From Aquisalimonas lutea (GTDB taxonomy: Bacteria; Pseudomonadota; Gammaproteobacteria; Nitrococcales; Aquisalimonadaceae), in the NCBI RefSeq assembly GCF_030409225.1, contig NZ_JAUFPK010000007.1, positions 175,169 to 239,168 of the forward strand: DNA of 64,000 bases, written 5' to 3'. Position numbers and translations under genes: made by a program. Positions 39,486 to 51,452 of the stretch are shown piece by piece. Numbering within the stretch: position 1 is the stretch's first letter; each line of letters begins with the position of its first letter. The notes below the pieces were generated by a model, which saw nothing but the letters and a program-made list of their open reading frames with translations, had not been told where the DNA came from and did not search any database.

Positions 39486-40085
39486 TCAGCGCGCCTCCGG
39501 GGTCAGCGCGTGCTCGCCCCGGTAGGCACTGTGGATGTAGGGATGAGCGCCGGAGGCCGGGTCGCGGATGACGACGGTCGCCGGCACCCCCGAGTTGTCG
39601 GCGGTGGCCCACAGGCGCAGCAGGCTGTCCAGGTATTCCTTGCGGGTTTCGGCGGGCAACTCCAGGAAGCCGTTGTGCGCATCCACCTGCAGCACCCCGA
39701 AGCCCAGGTGCACCGGTGCCCGGAAGTAGGCCGGCGGGCCGAAGGGGTTGGCCGGGCTGGCGGGCTCGAACAGCGCCGCGAAGTTGTCGAAATCCGGCGA
39801 TGCCGGGGCCTCGTCCGGGGGCGAGGTCAGCCGCTCCAGCAGGTCGCGGTGGATCCAGGCGCGCCGGCCCTCGCCGTTGATCGCCACCTCCATCCAGTTC
39901 TCCTGCCGTTGCAGCTCCATGACCGCGGCGCCGCGGTTGCGCTGGGTCAGGACGCCGTGCTCGGTGCCCGGGCCGGCGCGGAGGTTGGAGGAGTGCTCCC
40001 GGATCTCCCAGAAATCCCCCGGCTGTGCCGGCAGCGACGAGCAGACAAGAAGGAGCGCGGCGGCGCCCAGGCGGTGCCTGTTCAT
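39486..40085 (-). CDS. Exported SH3-domain protein
   Basis: 199 residues from ATG 40085. It has a signal peptide (MNRHRLGAAALLLVCSSLPA) followed by a bacterial SH3 domain (~20-85: SSNLRAGPGTEHGVLTQRNR, WMEVAINGEGRRAWIHRDLL), then a uncharacterised C-terminal part (VHLGFGVLQVDAHNGFLELP). SH3b domains bind peptidoglycan or proteins in the periplasm. It is divergent from the SUF regulator, so the two share one promoter region. Confidence 0.8.
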   Translation of the reverse strand: MNRHRLGAAALLLVCSSLPAQPGDFWEIREHSSNLRAGPGTEHGVLTQRNRGAAVMELQRQENWMEVAINGEGRRAWIHRDLLERLTSPPDEAPASPDFDNFAALFEPASPANPFGPPAYFRAPVHLGFGVLQVDAHNGFLELPAETRKEYLDSLLRLWATADNSGVPATVVIRDPASGAHPYIHSAYRGEHALTPEAR

Positions 40086-40137
40086 GGGATTGCGTCCGTG
40101 AGAAACTGAATGTGTACCAAAATGGTCCGATTTGATG

Positions 40138-40150
40138 TAGACTGAGTCTA
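40138..40150. promoter_or_regulatory. Palindrome over the start of the SUF regulator
   Basis: TAGACT-G-AGTCTA, perfect 13-base palindrome ending on the first base of the regulator ATG. A second inverted repeat, ACCA-AAA-TGGT, lies about 15 bases upstream. A good candidate operator for autorepression. Confidence 0.6.
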
Positions 40151-40614
40151 TGATACGCATCAACCGGGAAACCGACTACGCGACAGCGATTCTCGGCGTC
40201 ATGGCCGAGGGCCCGGGAGAGCGCTTCAGCACGACCTGGCTTGCGGACCGGCGCGGCCTGCCGCCGGCGACGGTCAGCAAGATCCTCAAGCAGCTCGTGC
40301 ACGCCGGGCTGCTGGAGTCGCATCGCGGCTCCAAGGGCGGGTACAGTCTGGCACGGCCGGCGGAGGAAATCTCCATCGCCGAGGTGGTACGCGCCATCGA
40401 AGGGCCCATCGCCCTGACGGACTGCATCGAGGGAGGCGGCGAGGCATGTCAGTACAGCCCCTACTGCGTCATCAGCAGCAACTGGTCGCGCATCAACGAT
40501 GCCTTCCACCGCGCCCTCGAGGGAGTGAGCATCAAGGACATGAGTCAACCACTGTCGCCGGAGCACCCCAGTCTCCGGGGCATCGACATCCGGATTAAAA
40601 CCGCAGTGAGCTGA
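40150..40614 (+). CDS. Rrf2-family Fe-S cluster regulator of the SUF operon
   Basis: 154 residues. The Rrf2/IscR winged helix ([20 protein letters not shown], then [20 protein letters not shown] and [14 protein letters not shown]) is followed by three cysteines C92, C100 and C106 that would hold an Fe-S cluster. It resembles the SUF-associated regulators of gammaproteobacteria. There is no ribosome site and the operator touches the ATG, so the mRNA may be leaderless. It sits 13 bases before sufB and should sense cluster supply. Confidence 0.92.
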   Translation: MIRINRETDYATAILGVMAEGPGERFSTTWLADRRGLPPATVSKILKQLVHAGLLESHRGSKGGYSLARPAEEISIAEVVRAIEGPIALTDCIEGGGEACQYSPYCVISSNWSRINDAFHRALEGVSIKDMSQPLSPEHPSLRGIDIRIKTAVS

Positions 40615-40627
40615 GCGGAGCGAGCCA

Positions 40628-42097
<1,470 letters not shown>

Positions 42098-42171
42098 ACC
42101 GGTATTCCCCTGAATCCGGCCCGACGCGGACGCCGGGCCACGACGAATCGAACTGAATCTGGAGTCTGGAA

Positions 42172-42930
<759 letters not shown>

Positions 42931-42956
42931 GCCAACGCCGATCAACGGGGTACATG

Positions 42957-44285
42957 ATGGAAGCTGTTGCAGAACCCAAAAGCGTCTACCTGCAGGATTT
43001 CCAGGCCCGGGATCGCTCGGCGGAGCCGGCCTGGTGGGAGACCCGGCGCGAGGCTGCCATGCAGCGCTTCGAGGCCGCCGGATTCCCCACGCGCAAGGTC
43101 GAGGCGTGGAAGCAGACACGCCTGGGCAACGTCACCCAGGAGCATTTCCGGCCTGCGCCGGCGCCGGGCAGCCTCGGCGGCGCCGCGGAACAGCGCCTCG
43201 CGGTGGTCGACGACGCCGTGCGCATCGTCCTGGTGGACGGCATCCTCGATACCGGCCGCTCCGATCTGGAGCGCCTGCCGGACGGCCTGCGGGTGCGGAC
43301 CCTGGCCGCGGCGCTGCAGGAAGACGGCGGCGTCGCCGAGCAGCACCTGGCCCGTCACGCCGACGCCGAGCCGCACCCGTTCCTGGCGCTGAATACCGCC
43401 TTCACCACGGAAGGCACGGTGATCGAGGTCACCAGCGGCGCCGCGCCCGAGCAGGCCATCGAGCTGGTGAACATCATGACCGCGGACAGCGCCGGCGTGG
43501 CGTCCTGGCCGCGGGTGCTGATCCACGGGGCGACCAGCTCCGAGTTCACCGTGGTGCAGCGCCATGAGGGCGCGGACGGGGCCGCCTACCTGACGGCCCC
43601 GGTGACGGAGGTCATCGCCGAGGCCAACTGCAATGTCCGCCTCTTCCACTACGTGGACGAGGGCGACAGCGGCTCGCACCTGGGCGTCATCCACGCCACC
43701 CTGGACCGGGATGCGCAGCTGTATGCGCATGCCATGCACGCCGGCGGCCAGCGGGTGCGCAACGACATCTACGTGAACCTGGACGGCCCGGGCGCATCGG
43801 CGACCCTGAACGGGCTGTACCTGGTGCACAACGGCCAGTTCTCGGACATCCACACGTGGGTGCGGCACAACGCCGATCACTGCTCCAGCCGGCAGCTGGT
43901 CAAGGGCGTGCTGGAAGGCAAGTCGGAGTCCGTCTTCGACGGCCTCATCCAGGTGGCCAAGGGCGCCCAGAAGACCGATGCCGAGCAGGAGAACCGCAAC
44001 CTGCTGCTCAGCCCCAAGGGCCTGGCGCACTCCAACCCGCGGCTGGAGATCTACGCGGACGACGTCAAGTGCGGCCACGGTTCCACGGTGGGGCAGCTGG
44101 ACGAGGCCGCGGTGTTCTACATGCGCACCCGCGGGGTCTCCGAGGAGGAGGCCCGGGGCGTGCTGACCTTCGCGTTCGCCAACGAGATGCTCGACGACAT
44201 GCCGCTGGCCTCCCTGCAGACCTACGAGCGGGAGGCGCTGATCTCGTTGCTGCCCGGCGAGGAGACGGTGAGGAAGCTGCTATGA
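42957..44285 (+). CDS. sufD: SUF scaffold partner SufD
   Basis: 442 residues from ATG 42957; an ATG three bases earlier is equally possible. It is a beta-helical paralogue of SufB, with the shared C-terminal landmarks CGHGSTVGQLDEAAVFYMRT and GVSEEEARGVLTFAFANEML. It pairs with SufB and SufC. The stop overlaps the sufS start (ATGA). Confidence 0.97.
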   Translation: MEAVAEPKSVYLQDFQARDRSAEPAWWETRREAAMQRFEAAGFPTRKVEAWKQTRLGNVTQEHFRPAPAPGSLGGAAEQRLAVVDDAVRIVLVDGILDTGRSDLERLPDGLRVRTLAAALQEDGGVAEQHLARHADAEPHPFLALNTAFTTEGTVIEVTSGAAPEQAIELVNIMTADSAGVASWPRVLIHGATSSEFTVVQRHEGADGAAYLTAPVTEVIAEANCNVRLFHYVDEGDSGSHLGVIHATLDRDAQLYAHAMHAGGQRVRNDIYVNLDGPGASATLNGLYLVHNGQFSDIHTWVRHNADHCSSRQLVKGVLEGKSESVFDGLIQVAKGAQKTDAEQENRNLLLSPKGLAHSNPRLEIYADDVKCGHGSTVGQLDEAAVFYMRTRGVSEEEARGVLTFAFANEMLDDMPLASLQTYEREALISLLPGEETVRKLL

Positions 44286-45538
44286 GTCAGGCGGATCCGG
44301 TGGTAGGCGGAGTCTCGGGGCTGGACCTGGAGCACATCCGGGCCCAGTTCCCGATCCTGCACCAGGAGATCAACGGCAAGCCCCTGGTCTATCTGGATAA
44401 CGGCGCCACGGCGCAGAAGCCCGAGGTGGTGATCGACGCCGTGAGCGACTGCTATCGCAGCTACTACGCCAACATCCACCGGGGCGTGCACGATCTCTCC
44501 CAGCGCTCCACCACGGCCTTCGAGGCCGTGCGCGGGACGGTGCAACGGTTCCTCAACGCCGCCTCCGAGGAGGAGGTGGTGTTCACCCGCGGAACCACCG
44601 AGGGCATCAACCTGGTGGCCAACAGCTTCGTCCGGCCGCGGCTCCAGGCCGGCGACGAGATTCTCGTCACCGGCATGGAGCATCACTCCAACATCGTCCC
44701 CTGGCAGCTGCTGTGCGAGGCCACCGGGGCGAAGCTGGTGGCGGTGCCGTTCTCCGACGCCGGCGAGCTGGACCTGGACGACGTGGCCGCGCGCATCAAC
44801 GAGCGCACGAAGCTGGTCAGCGTCATCCACGTCTCCAATGCCCTGGGCACGATCAACCCGGTGGAGGAGATCGTGCGCCTGGCCCACGAGCGCGACGTCC
44901 CGGTGCTGGTGGACGGGGCGCAGTCGGCGCCGCACATGCCGGTGGACGTCCAGGCCCTGGGCTGCGATTTCTACGTGTTCTCGGGGCACAAGACCTACGG
45001 GCCCAGCGGCGCCGGGGTGCTCTGGGGCCGGTACGCGCTGCTGGAGAGCATGCCCCCGTGGCACGGCGGCGGCGACATGATCAAGACGGTCTCCTTCGAG
45101 CGCTCCGAGTTCGCCGAGCCGCCCCAGCGCTTCGAGGCCGGGACCCCCAATATCGCCGGGGTCATCGGCATGGGCGCGGGACTGGAATGGCTCATGGACC
45201 TGGGCCGCGACCGGGTGGCCGCCCACGAGGCGGACGTGCTGGCCTACGCCCACGAGCAGGTGGGCGCCATGGACGGGGTGCGCATCATCGGCACCGCCCG
45301 CCGCAAGGCGGCAGCGCTGTCGTTCGTCATGGACGAGGCGCACCCTCACGACATCGGCACGATCCTGGACAACGACGGCGTGGCCATCCGTTCCGGGCAT
45401 CATTGCGCGCAGCCGGTCATGCAGCGCTACGGCATCCCGGCGACGGCGCGGGCGTCGTTCGGCGTGTACAATACCCGGGCCGACGTGGACCGCCTGGTTG
45501 CCTCCATCGACAAGGTCCGCCGGCTGTTCGCCCGCTGA
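44282..45538 (+). CDS. sufS: Cysteine desulfurase SufS
   Basis: 418 residues, PLP-dependent class II (SufS-type) desulfurase supplying sulfur from cysteine. The PLP lysine is in FSGHKTYGPSGAGVLWG, upstream are NGATAQKP and THHSNIVPWQ-type motifs, and the catalytic cysteine lies in SGHHCAQP. Translationally coupled to sufD and followed by sufU. Confidence 0.98.
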   Translation: MSQADPVVGGVSGLDLEHIRAQFPILHQEINGKPLVYLDNGATAQKPEVVIDAVSDCYRSYYANIHRGVHDLSQRSTTAFEAVRGTVQRFLNAASEEEVVFTRGTTEGINLVANSFVRPRLQAGDEILVTGMEHHSNIVPWQLLCEATGAKLVAVPFSDAGELDLDDVAARINERTKLVSVIHVSNALGTINPVEEIVRLAHERDVPVLVDGAQSAPHMPVDVQALGCDFYVFSGHKTYGPSGAGVLWGRYALLESMPPWHGGGDMIKTVSFERSEFAEPPQRFEAGTPNIAGVIGMGAGLEWLMDLGRDRVAAHEADVLAYAHEQVGAMDGVRIIGTARRKAAALSFVMDEAHPHDIGTILDNDGVAIRSGHHCAQPVMQRYGIPATARASFGVYNTRADVDRLVASIDKVRRLFAR

Positions 45539-45560
45539 GTTACTTCCTGAAAGGTTCGTA

Positions 45561-46022
45561 ATGGCCGACGAGCTGTTTCAGCTGTACCAGGACGTCGTGC
45601 TGGAGCACAACCGGCACCCGCGCAACTACGTTGTCCTGGAGGCCGCGACCCACCACGGCCGCGGCTACAATCCCCTGTGCGGCGACCGCATCGAGCTGAT
45701 GCTGGACGTCGACGACAGCGGTGTCATCCGCGCCGTCGGCTTCCAGGGGGACAGCTGCGCCATCGCCACCGCGTCGGCGTCCCTGCTCACGGAGGTGCTC
45801 CAGGACGCCACCCTGGCACGCGCCCGCGAGCTCATGGCGGCGTTCCGGAGCACGCTGGCGGGCGAGCCGCAACCGCTGCCCGAGGCGCTGGAGCCGCTGC
45901 GGGCGGTGCGGCAGTTCCCGTCGCGCATCAAGTGCGCAAATCTTCCCTGGGCCTCCCTGGAGGCCGCGCTGGCGGGCGACGAGGTAGCCAGCACCGAGGA
46001 GCCCTTCCGTCACGGCACGTAG
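45561..46022 (+). CDS. sufU: SufU-type scaffold/sulfur acceptor
   Basis: 153 residues of the IscU/SufU family. The ligand cysteines and partner residues are [20 protein letters not shown] and RIKCANLPW; the insert typical of SufU is present ([16 protein letters not shown]). It accepts sulfur from SufS and replaces SufE here, since no sufE or sufA is seen. The 3' end overlaps the convergent chemoreceptor gene by 13 bases. Confidence 0.95.
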   Translation: MADELFQLYQDVVLEHNRHPRNYVVLEAATHHGRGYNPLCGDRIELMLDVDDSGVIRAVGFQGDSCAIATASASLLTEVLQDATLARARELMAAFRSTLAGEPQPLPEALEPLRAVRQFPSRIKCANLPWASLEAALAGDEVASTEEPFRHGT

Positions 46023-48298
46023 ATGACCCGGCACGCGCCCCAGTGCCGCCCGTGGACGTAGATGGGCGCCGAGGCGTCCTTGGTGAGCACGAACTTCCCG
46101 CCCATGTTGCGCCGGTAGGCCTGCAGCAGGAACGGCCGCGTGTTGCGCGCGGCGCCGAGGCCGACCCGGTCGGTGTACATCTGCCGGTGCCGCGAGTTGG
46201 CGCGGTTCCAGTCCGGGTCGTCGCGCCGCTGCGGCTTGGACGTGTGCCGGTTGTGGGTGCCGATGTAGCCGTGGTCGTCGGTGCAACAGCACGAGATGAT
46301 CTTCTCGTGGGCCTCCAGGATCTCCTCCTGGAACGCCGGGAACAGCTCATCGGTGACGTCCACGTACCGGGTGGTGTACTGCTGTGGGTTGGTGCCCGGC
46401 ACGGGGGCGTGATCCCGGTCGAAGACGTCGGCCTCGCGGAGCCTGCCCTCGGCGACGGCCCGCTCCAGGGCGGCCCCGGCCTGGGCGGCGCCGTACCGGG
46501 CCTGCTCGATCATGGGGCGGTCCGGGGTGTCGGCATCGGTGCTGTTGCACAGGTTCAGCAGCGCCTCGCCCTTGCCCAGCAGCTCGTCCAGGTGCTCGCT
46601 GGCGCTGCCCAGGTCCCGTGCCGAGTGCTCCACTTCCTGGCGCAGCTGGTCCATGCCGGCGTCCACCTGGCTGCAGGTCTGGCCCATTTCCGTGGCGGCG
46701 TCGCGGATCCGCCCGGACTGGCTCGCCACGGAATCCATGGCGCCTTCCAGGGTGGCCAGGACGTCGCCGATGTTGCGGCTGTCCGCCCGCACCCGCCCGG
46801 CACGGTCGGCGCCGTCGCGCCCCTTGTCCATGAGGGCGCGGGCGCTGGTGGCGAGACCCTCGACGGTGCGCTGGATGTTGCGCGTGGCCTCACCGGTCTC
46901 TTCCGCCAGCGTGCCGATCTGCTCGGCGACGACGCCGAAGCCCTGGCCGGCGGAGCCGCTGCGCGCCGCCTCGATGCTGGCGTTCACGGCCAGAAGGTTG
47001 GTCTGCTTGGCGATGGCGGCGATGCTGGTGGAGGCCTTCTGGATGCGCTCCAGGGCGTCCTGGAAGCGGCCCAGCCCCGAGGTCATGTGATCGACCTGGG
47101 CGGTCATCTCCTGGAGGCCGCTGACCGCCTCCTGGACGTCGTCGCCGGACTCGCGCAGGCTGCCCGCGGCGCTCGCGGCGGTGGAGCGGGCCTCGTCCGC
47201 GGCGGCGTGGACGTCCTGGCCGGTGGCGGCCAGCTGGCCGGCGGTTCCGGCCAGCTGGCCCAGCACGTCCACTTCCTCGTTGACCCGGTCGCGCACCTGC
47301 GCGGCGTTGCCCGCGATGTCGGATACCTGCACCGTCAACGTTCCCGTTGCGGCGGCGGTGGACTCGATGATGCGGCCGTCGCCGGCATCGGGGGCCTCGA
47401 GGCCGGAGGCCAGGTCCGTGGCGGTCTGCTGCAGGCCGCGGGCATCGTCCCGCGCCTCCGCCAGCGTCCCCCGGGCGGTGCCCACGTCGTCGGCCATGCC
47501 CTGCAGGCCGTCGACGGTCTCCCGGCAATAGCCGTCGATATGCTCCACGGACGCATTGATGCGCTCGTAGATGCTGTCGAGAGAGGCCATGGCGGCGTCC
47601 ACGGTCTCCAGCAGGGTCTGCGTGGTGGCGGTGCCGGTGCTGACGGTCTCCTGGATGCGGCCGCATTCGCTGGCGGCCTCGATGAGCTGCCGGGCGCAGT
47701 CGCGGAGCTCGCCCAGGATGGTGCCGATGTCCTCGGTGGTGGTACTGGCCTGCTTGGCCAGCTCCTTGACGTGCTCGGCGACAACGGCGAAGCCGCGGCC
47801 GTGATCCCCGGCACGGGTGGCCTCGATGGTGGCGTTGAGCGCCAGCAGGTTGGTCTGCTTGGCGATGGTGGCAATGGTGTCGGCGGCGTTGTTGACCTCC
47901 TCCAGCGCGCCGTCCAGGTCCGCCATCTGCTGCTCGATGGCGGCGACCGCCCCGGTCAGGGCGCGGATGTCCTCCAGCGAGCGCGTCAGCGTCTCCCGGG
48001 ACTCCGCCACGGCCTGCCCGGCCCGGGTAGTGGCGTCGCCGGCCTCGCTGGCCGCTGCCTTGGTGGTGTCGTTGAGCCCGCCCAGCTGCTCGCCCAGACC
48101 CACCAGGGACTGGAACGCATCGGCCTCCTGGTCGACGCGGTTGCTGACCGCGTCGAGATCCTGCTGGATCCGCTCGATGGCGCCGTGCAGCGCGCCGGCG
48201 TGCTCGCGCAGCCCCCTCTTCAGCTCCGGGTCCACCGTGGCGGCGGCGTTCTCGTGGGCGGCGGAGTGGCTCCGCCCGGCTGGCAAGAGGAAACGCAT
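46010..48298 (-). CDS. Soluble chemoreceptor with two methyl-accepting signalling tips
   Basis: 762 residues with no membrane segment. Unusually it contains two signalling hairpin tips: [20 protein letters not shown] (from residue 146) and [20 protein letters not shown] (from residue 430), each followed by a [14 protein letters not shown]- or [14 protein letters not shown]-like return strand. The C-terminal ~150 residues are a globular module with [36 protein letters not shown] and GRHWGAC, matching the module of the first receptor in this window. ATG 48298 has AGGAG 6 bases upstream; a FliA-type promoter lies at 48387-48413. Three consecutive cysteines (SCCCTD) lie in the sensor module and may be redox- or metal-sensitive. 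Confidence 0.93.
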   Translation of the reverse strand: MRFLLPAGRSHSAAHENAAATVDPELKRGLREHAGALHGAIERIQQDLDAVSNRVDQEADAFQSLVGLGEQLGGLNDTTKAAASEAGDATTRAGQAVAESRETLTRSLEDIRALTGAVAAIEQQMADLDGALEEVNNAADTIATIAKQTNLLALNATIEATRAGDHGRGFAVVAEHVKELAKQASTTTEDIGTILGELRDCARQLIEAASECGRIQETVSTGTATTQTLLETVDAAMASLDSIYERINASVEHIDGYCRETVDGLQGMADDVGTARGTLAEARDDARGLQQTATDLASGLEAPDAGDGRIIESTAAATGTLTVQVSDIAGNAAQVRDRVNEEVDVLGQLAGTAGQLAATGQDVHAAADEARSTAASAAGSLRESGDDVQEAVSGLQEMTAQVDHMTSGLGRFQDALERIQKASTSIAAIAKQTNLLAVNASIEAARSGSAGQGFGVVAEQIGTLAEETGEATRNIQRTVEGLATSARALMDKGRDGADRAGRVRADSRNIGDVLATLEGAMDSVASQSGRIRDAATEMGQTCSQVDAGMDQLRQEVEHSARDLGSASEHLDELLGKGEALLNLCNSTDADTPDRPMIEQARYGAAQAGAALERAVAEGRLREADVFDRDHAPVPGTNPQQYTTRYVDVTDELFPAFQEEILEAHEKIISCCCTDDHGYIGTHNRHTSKPQRRDDPDWNRANSRHRQMYTDRVGLGAARNTRPFLLQAYRRNMGGKFVLTKDASAPIYVHGRHWGACRVIYVP

Positions 48299-48386
48299 AG
48301 GCACTCCTGATATCCCGTGACCGCAGGCGGTTCGATGCGCCCTCGGGGGGCCGGGGCGCATGTCTCGAGTCGCGCTGTCCTCCGGG

Positions 48387-48413
48387 GTAGCGGCAGGCAT
48401 TGCAAAATCTTTA
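48387..48413 (-). promoter_or_regulatory. Sigma-28 (FliA) promoter for the double-tip chemoreceptor
   Basis: On the minus strand: TAAAGATT, 11 bases, GCCGCTAC, against consensus TAAAGTTT-N11-GCCGATAA (7 of 8 and 6 of 8). It lies 89 bases before the start codon. Confidence 0.65.
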
Positions 48414-48583
48414 CTGCCCGCGGTGCGGTGCGCCGGTGCCGAAGCCGGTGTCGCCGGACAGCGCCATCTGGACAGGTCGCGTCCCGTGCCCCAGGATTCG
48501 TGCCGAGTTGTGACGGGGCGCACCTGTTGCCGACGCGCGCGTCTGTTAGGCTATGCCGTCAACTGTGCAGCGCGAGCCCGGCC

Positions 48584-49102
48584 ATGCGTCCGATGTTTGT
48601 CACAGCCGAGACCCGAATGCGCCAGCGCCAGCGTCGCGGCCACGGGCTCGGGTTGCTGGTCAGCCTGCTGATTCTGGTTGCTGCCTACGGGCTCGAATGG
48701 ATCGGCGGCGTCGAGCCGTGCCCCCTGTGCATGGTTCAGCGCCTGGTGTTCGCGGCCCTGGCCGTGGTCTTCCTGCTGGGCTTCCTGCACGGGGCCACCG
48801 GCTGGGGACGCTTCGTCCACGGCGGCCTGGTGGCGCTCGTGGCCGCCCTCGGGGCGGGGGTGGCCGGGCGGCACCTGTGGCTGCAGAGCCTCCCGGCGGA
48901 CGAGGTGCCGGCCTGCGGGCCGGGCCTCGACTACATGCTGAGCGCTTTCGGGTTCATGGACACCGTGCCGATGCTGCTGGCGGGCTCCGGCGAGTGTGCC
49001 GAGGTGCACACGGTACTGGGCGTGACCCTGCCGGCCTGGACCCTTGGCGCCTATATCCTGCTCGGGCTCTGGGGACTGTGGATCGGCCGTCGGCCGCGGT
49101 GA
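48584..49102 (+). CDS. dsbB: Disulfide bond formation protein B
   Basis: 172 residues, four membrane helices. It re-oxidises DsbA and passes electrons to quinones. The first periplasmic redox pair is EPCPLCMVQR, the second lies in the ACGPGLDYM to SGECAEV loop. ATG 48584 is used; an in-frame ATG 33 bases later (MRQRQRRGHG) is an alternative start. Confidence 0.95.
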   Translation: MRPMFVTAETRMRQRQRRGHGLGLLVSLLILVAAYGLEWIGGVEPCPLCMVQRLVFAALAVVFLLGFLHGATGWGRFVHGGLVALVAALGAGVAGRHLWLQSLPADEVPACGPGLDYMLSAFGFMDTVPMLLAGSGECAEVHTVLGVTLPAWTLGAYILLGLWGLWIGRRPR

Positions 49103-49145
49103 ACACGGACAGGAACGGCCCCGCGGGGCGAACCCGGTCTTCGAG

Positions 49146-51452
49146 ATGGCGCGCAAGCAATCCCGGAAACGGTCCACATCACGGAAACGCACCTTCCCCC
49201 TCCGGCGCTGGCTGCTCATCGGGCTGGCGGCGGCCCTGGTCGCGGCTGCCGGCTACGTCGCCTGGCTCGACTACGAGGTCCGTACGCTGTTCGAGGGCAA
49301 GCGCTGGTCCGAGCCGGCGACGGTGTACGCCCGCCCGCTGGAGCTCTACACCGGGCGTGCGCTGACGCCCGACGAGCTGATCACCGAGCTCCGGGCGGCG
49401 GGCTACCGGCAGGCCGGGGACGGCGCCCGGCCCGGTACCTGGGCCCGGCACGGGTCTACCGTGGACCTGACCACGCGGGCGTTCGACTACTGGGACGGCA
49501 GCGAGCCGTCCCGCCGGCTGCGCGTCGGGTTCGCCGACGGGCGCGTGCAGACGATCCAGCGCCGCGCCTCCGGCGAGGCATTGCCGCTGGTCCGCGTGGA
49601 TCCGGCGGCCATCGGCGCCATCGCGCCGACGCGCCGCGAGGACCGTCTCCTGGTGCAGCTCGACGACGTCCCGGTGACCCTGATCGGCGGCCTTCTGGCC
49701 GTGGAGGACCGGGCGTTCCACCGCCATTTCGGCGTCTCGCCGACGGCGATCGCCCGGGCCGCCCTGGCCAACCTGCGCGCCGGGCGTATCGTCCAGGGCG
49801 GCAGCACGCTGACCCAGCAGCTGGTCAAGAACCTCTACCTCTCCAGCGAGCAGACGCTGGCCCGCAAGCTCAACGAGGCGGTCATGGCGGTGCTTCTGGA
49901 GATGCGCTACGACAAGCGCACGATCCTGGAGACCTACCTGAACGAGGTCTTCCTGGCCCAGGACGGCAACCGGGCCATCCACGGCTTCGGCCTGGCGGCG
50001 CCGTACTTCTTCGGCCGGCCGCTGGCGGAGCTGTCCGTGGACCAGCAGGCCCTGCTGGTGGCCATGGTCAAGGGCCCGAGCCGCTACAACCCGCGGCGCC
50101 ACCCGGAGCGGGCGAAGCGCCGCCGGGACGTGGTGCTGGGCATCATGGCGGACAATGGCGTGATCTCGCCGGAGGCGGCGCGTGAGGCCCGGGGCCGCCC
50201 GCTGGGGATGGTGGACGAAGGGGCCTCGACACGCCATGACTACCCGGCGTTCATGGATCTGGTGCAGCGCCACCTGCAGCGGGACTACCGCCGCGAGGAC
50301 CTGCAGACCGCCGGCCTGCGCGTGTTCTCCACCCTGTCGCCGCGGGCGCAGGATGCCGCGGAGCGCGCGGTACGGAGACAGCTGGAAGGGCGGCCCGACA
50401 GCCTGGAGGCCGCCGTGGTCACGGTGAACGCCGACTCCGGGGAGGTGACGGCGCTGATCGGGGGACGGAACCCGCGCTTCGCGGGCTTCAACCGGGCCCT
50501 GGACGCCCGTCGGCCCATCGGCTCGCTCATCAAGCCCGCCATCTACCTGGCGGCCCTGGAGCGCCCGTCGGGCTGGGGGCTGGGCAGTATCCTGGACGAC
50601 TCGCCCCTGCGGCTGGAAGATGCCCGGGGCGAGGTGTGGACGCCGCGGAACTTCGACCGCACGTTCCGCGGCGACGTGCTGCTGGTGGACGCGCTGACTC
50701 ACTCGTATAACATACCCGCCATCCGCCTGGGCATGGATGTCGGGGTGACGGCCGTCACCGACGTCATGCGCCGCCTGGGGCAGGACGCGCCGCGACGCGC
50801 CTATCCCTCGTACATGCTGGGGACCGCGGAGCGGTCGCCACTGGACGTGGCGCGGATGTACCAGGTGTTCGCCGGGGACGGCTTCCGTACGCCGTTGCGC
50901 TCGGTACGGGCGGTGAGCGACGACGACGGCGAGCGGCTGAAGCGCTATCCACTGGAGGCCGAGCGCGTGATCGACGACGCGCCGCTGTACCTGATCAATT
51001 ACGCCCTCCAGCGGGTCGTGCGCGAAGGCACCGGGCAGGGCGCCTATGACGTCATCTCCCGCGACATGGATCTCGCGGGCAAGACGGGTACCACCAGCGA
51101 CAACCGCGACAGCTGGTTCGCCGGGTTCAGCGGCGACGTGGTGGGCGTGGTCTGGATGGGCCGCGACGACAACGGCACCACCGGGCTGACGGGCAGCACC
51201 GGGGCGCTGCCGCTGTGGGCGCAGACCATGGACGCAGTGGCCCGGCGCGGCTTCCGCCAGGAGCGTCCCGACAACGTTGTGCCCGTCTGGGTGGATGCCG
51301 AGACCGGGCGAAGGACTCACGAGGCCTGCACGGGAGCGCGACAGCTGCCGTATCATCGCGGGCACGAACCGGAGCAGTGGACGGAATGCGGACGCCGGCG
51401 CGCGCAGCGGAACGACGACGGGGATGGCTGGTTGCGGGGCCTGTTCCGGTGA
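49146..51452 (+). CDS. mrcB: Penicillin-binding protein 1b, bifunctional peptidoglycan synthase
   Basis: 768 residues. A short basic cytoplasmic tail (MARKQSRKRSTSRKRTFPLR) and one membrane helix are followed by the glycosyltransferase domain (EDRAFHRHFGVS, QGGSTLTQQLVKNLYLS) and the transpeptidase domain with the three active-site motifs SLIK, SYN and KTGTT. It polymerises and cross-links peptidoglycan. The last codons overlap the next start (GTGA), coupling it to the TPR lipoprotein. Confidence 0.96.
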   Translation: MARKQSRKRSTSRKRTFPLRRWLLIGLAAALVAAAGYVAWLDYEVRTLFEGKRWSEPATVYARPLELYTGRALTPDELITELRAAGYRQAGDGARPGTWARHGSTVDLTTRAFDYWDGSEPSRRLRVGFADGRVQTIQRRASGEALPLVRVDPAAIGAIAPTRREDRLLVQLDDVPVTLIGGLLAVEDRAFHRHFGVSPTAIARAALANLRAGRIVQGGSTLTQQLVKNLYLSSEQTLARKLNEAVMAVLLEMRYDKRTILETYLNEVFLAQDGNRAIHGFGLAAPYFFGRPLAELSVDQQALLVAMVKGPSRYNPRRHPERAKRRRDVVLGIMADNGVISPEAAREARGRPLGMVDEGASTRHDYPAFMDLVQRHLQRDYRREDLQTAGLRVFSTLSPRAQDAAERAVRRQLEGRPDSLEAAVVTVNADSGEVTALIGGRNPRFAGFNRALDARRPIGSLIKPAIYLAALERPSGWGLGSILDDSPLRLEDARGEVWTPRNFDRTFRGDVLLVDALTHSYNIPAIRLGMDVGVTAVTDVMRRLGQDAPRRAYPSYMLGTAERSPLDVARMYQVFAGDGFRTPLRSVRAVSDDDGERLKRYPLEAERVIDDAPLYLINYALQRVVREGTGQGAYDVISRDMDLAGKTGTTSDNRDSWFAGFSGDVVGVVWMGRDDNGTTGLTGSTGALPLWAQTMDAVARRGFRQERPDNVVPVWVDAETGRRTHEACTGARQLPYHRGHEPEQWTECGRRRAQRNDDGDGWLRGLFR

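Noticed and set aside
45677-48310. 877-codon plus-strand open frame opposite the second chemoreceptor
   Set aside because: Shadow frame produced by repetitive coiled-coil coding and high GC.
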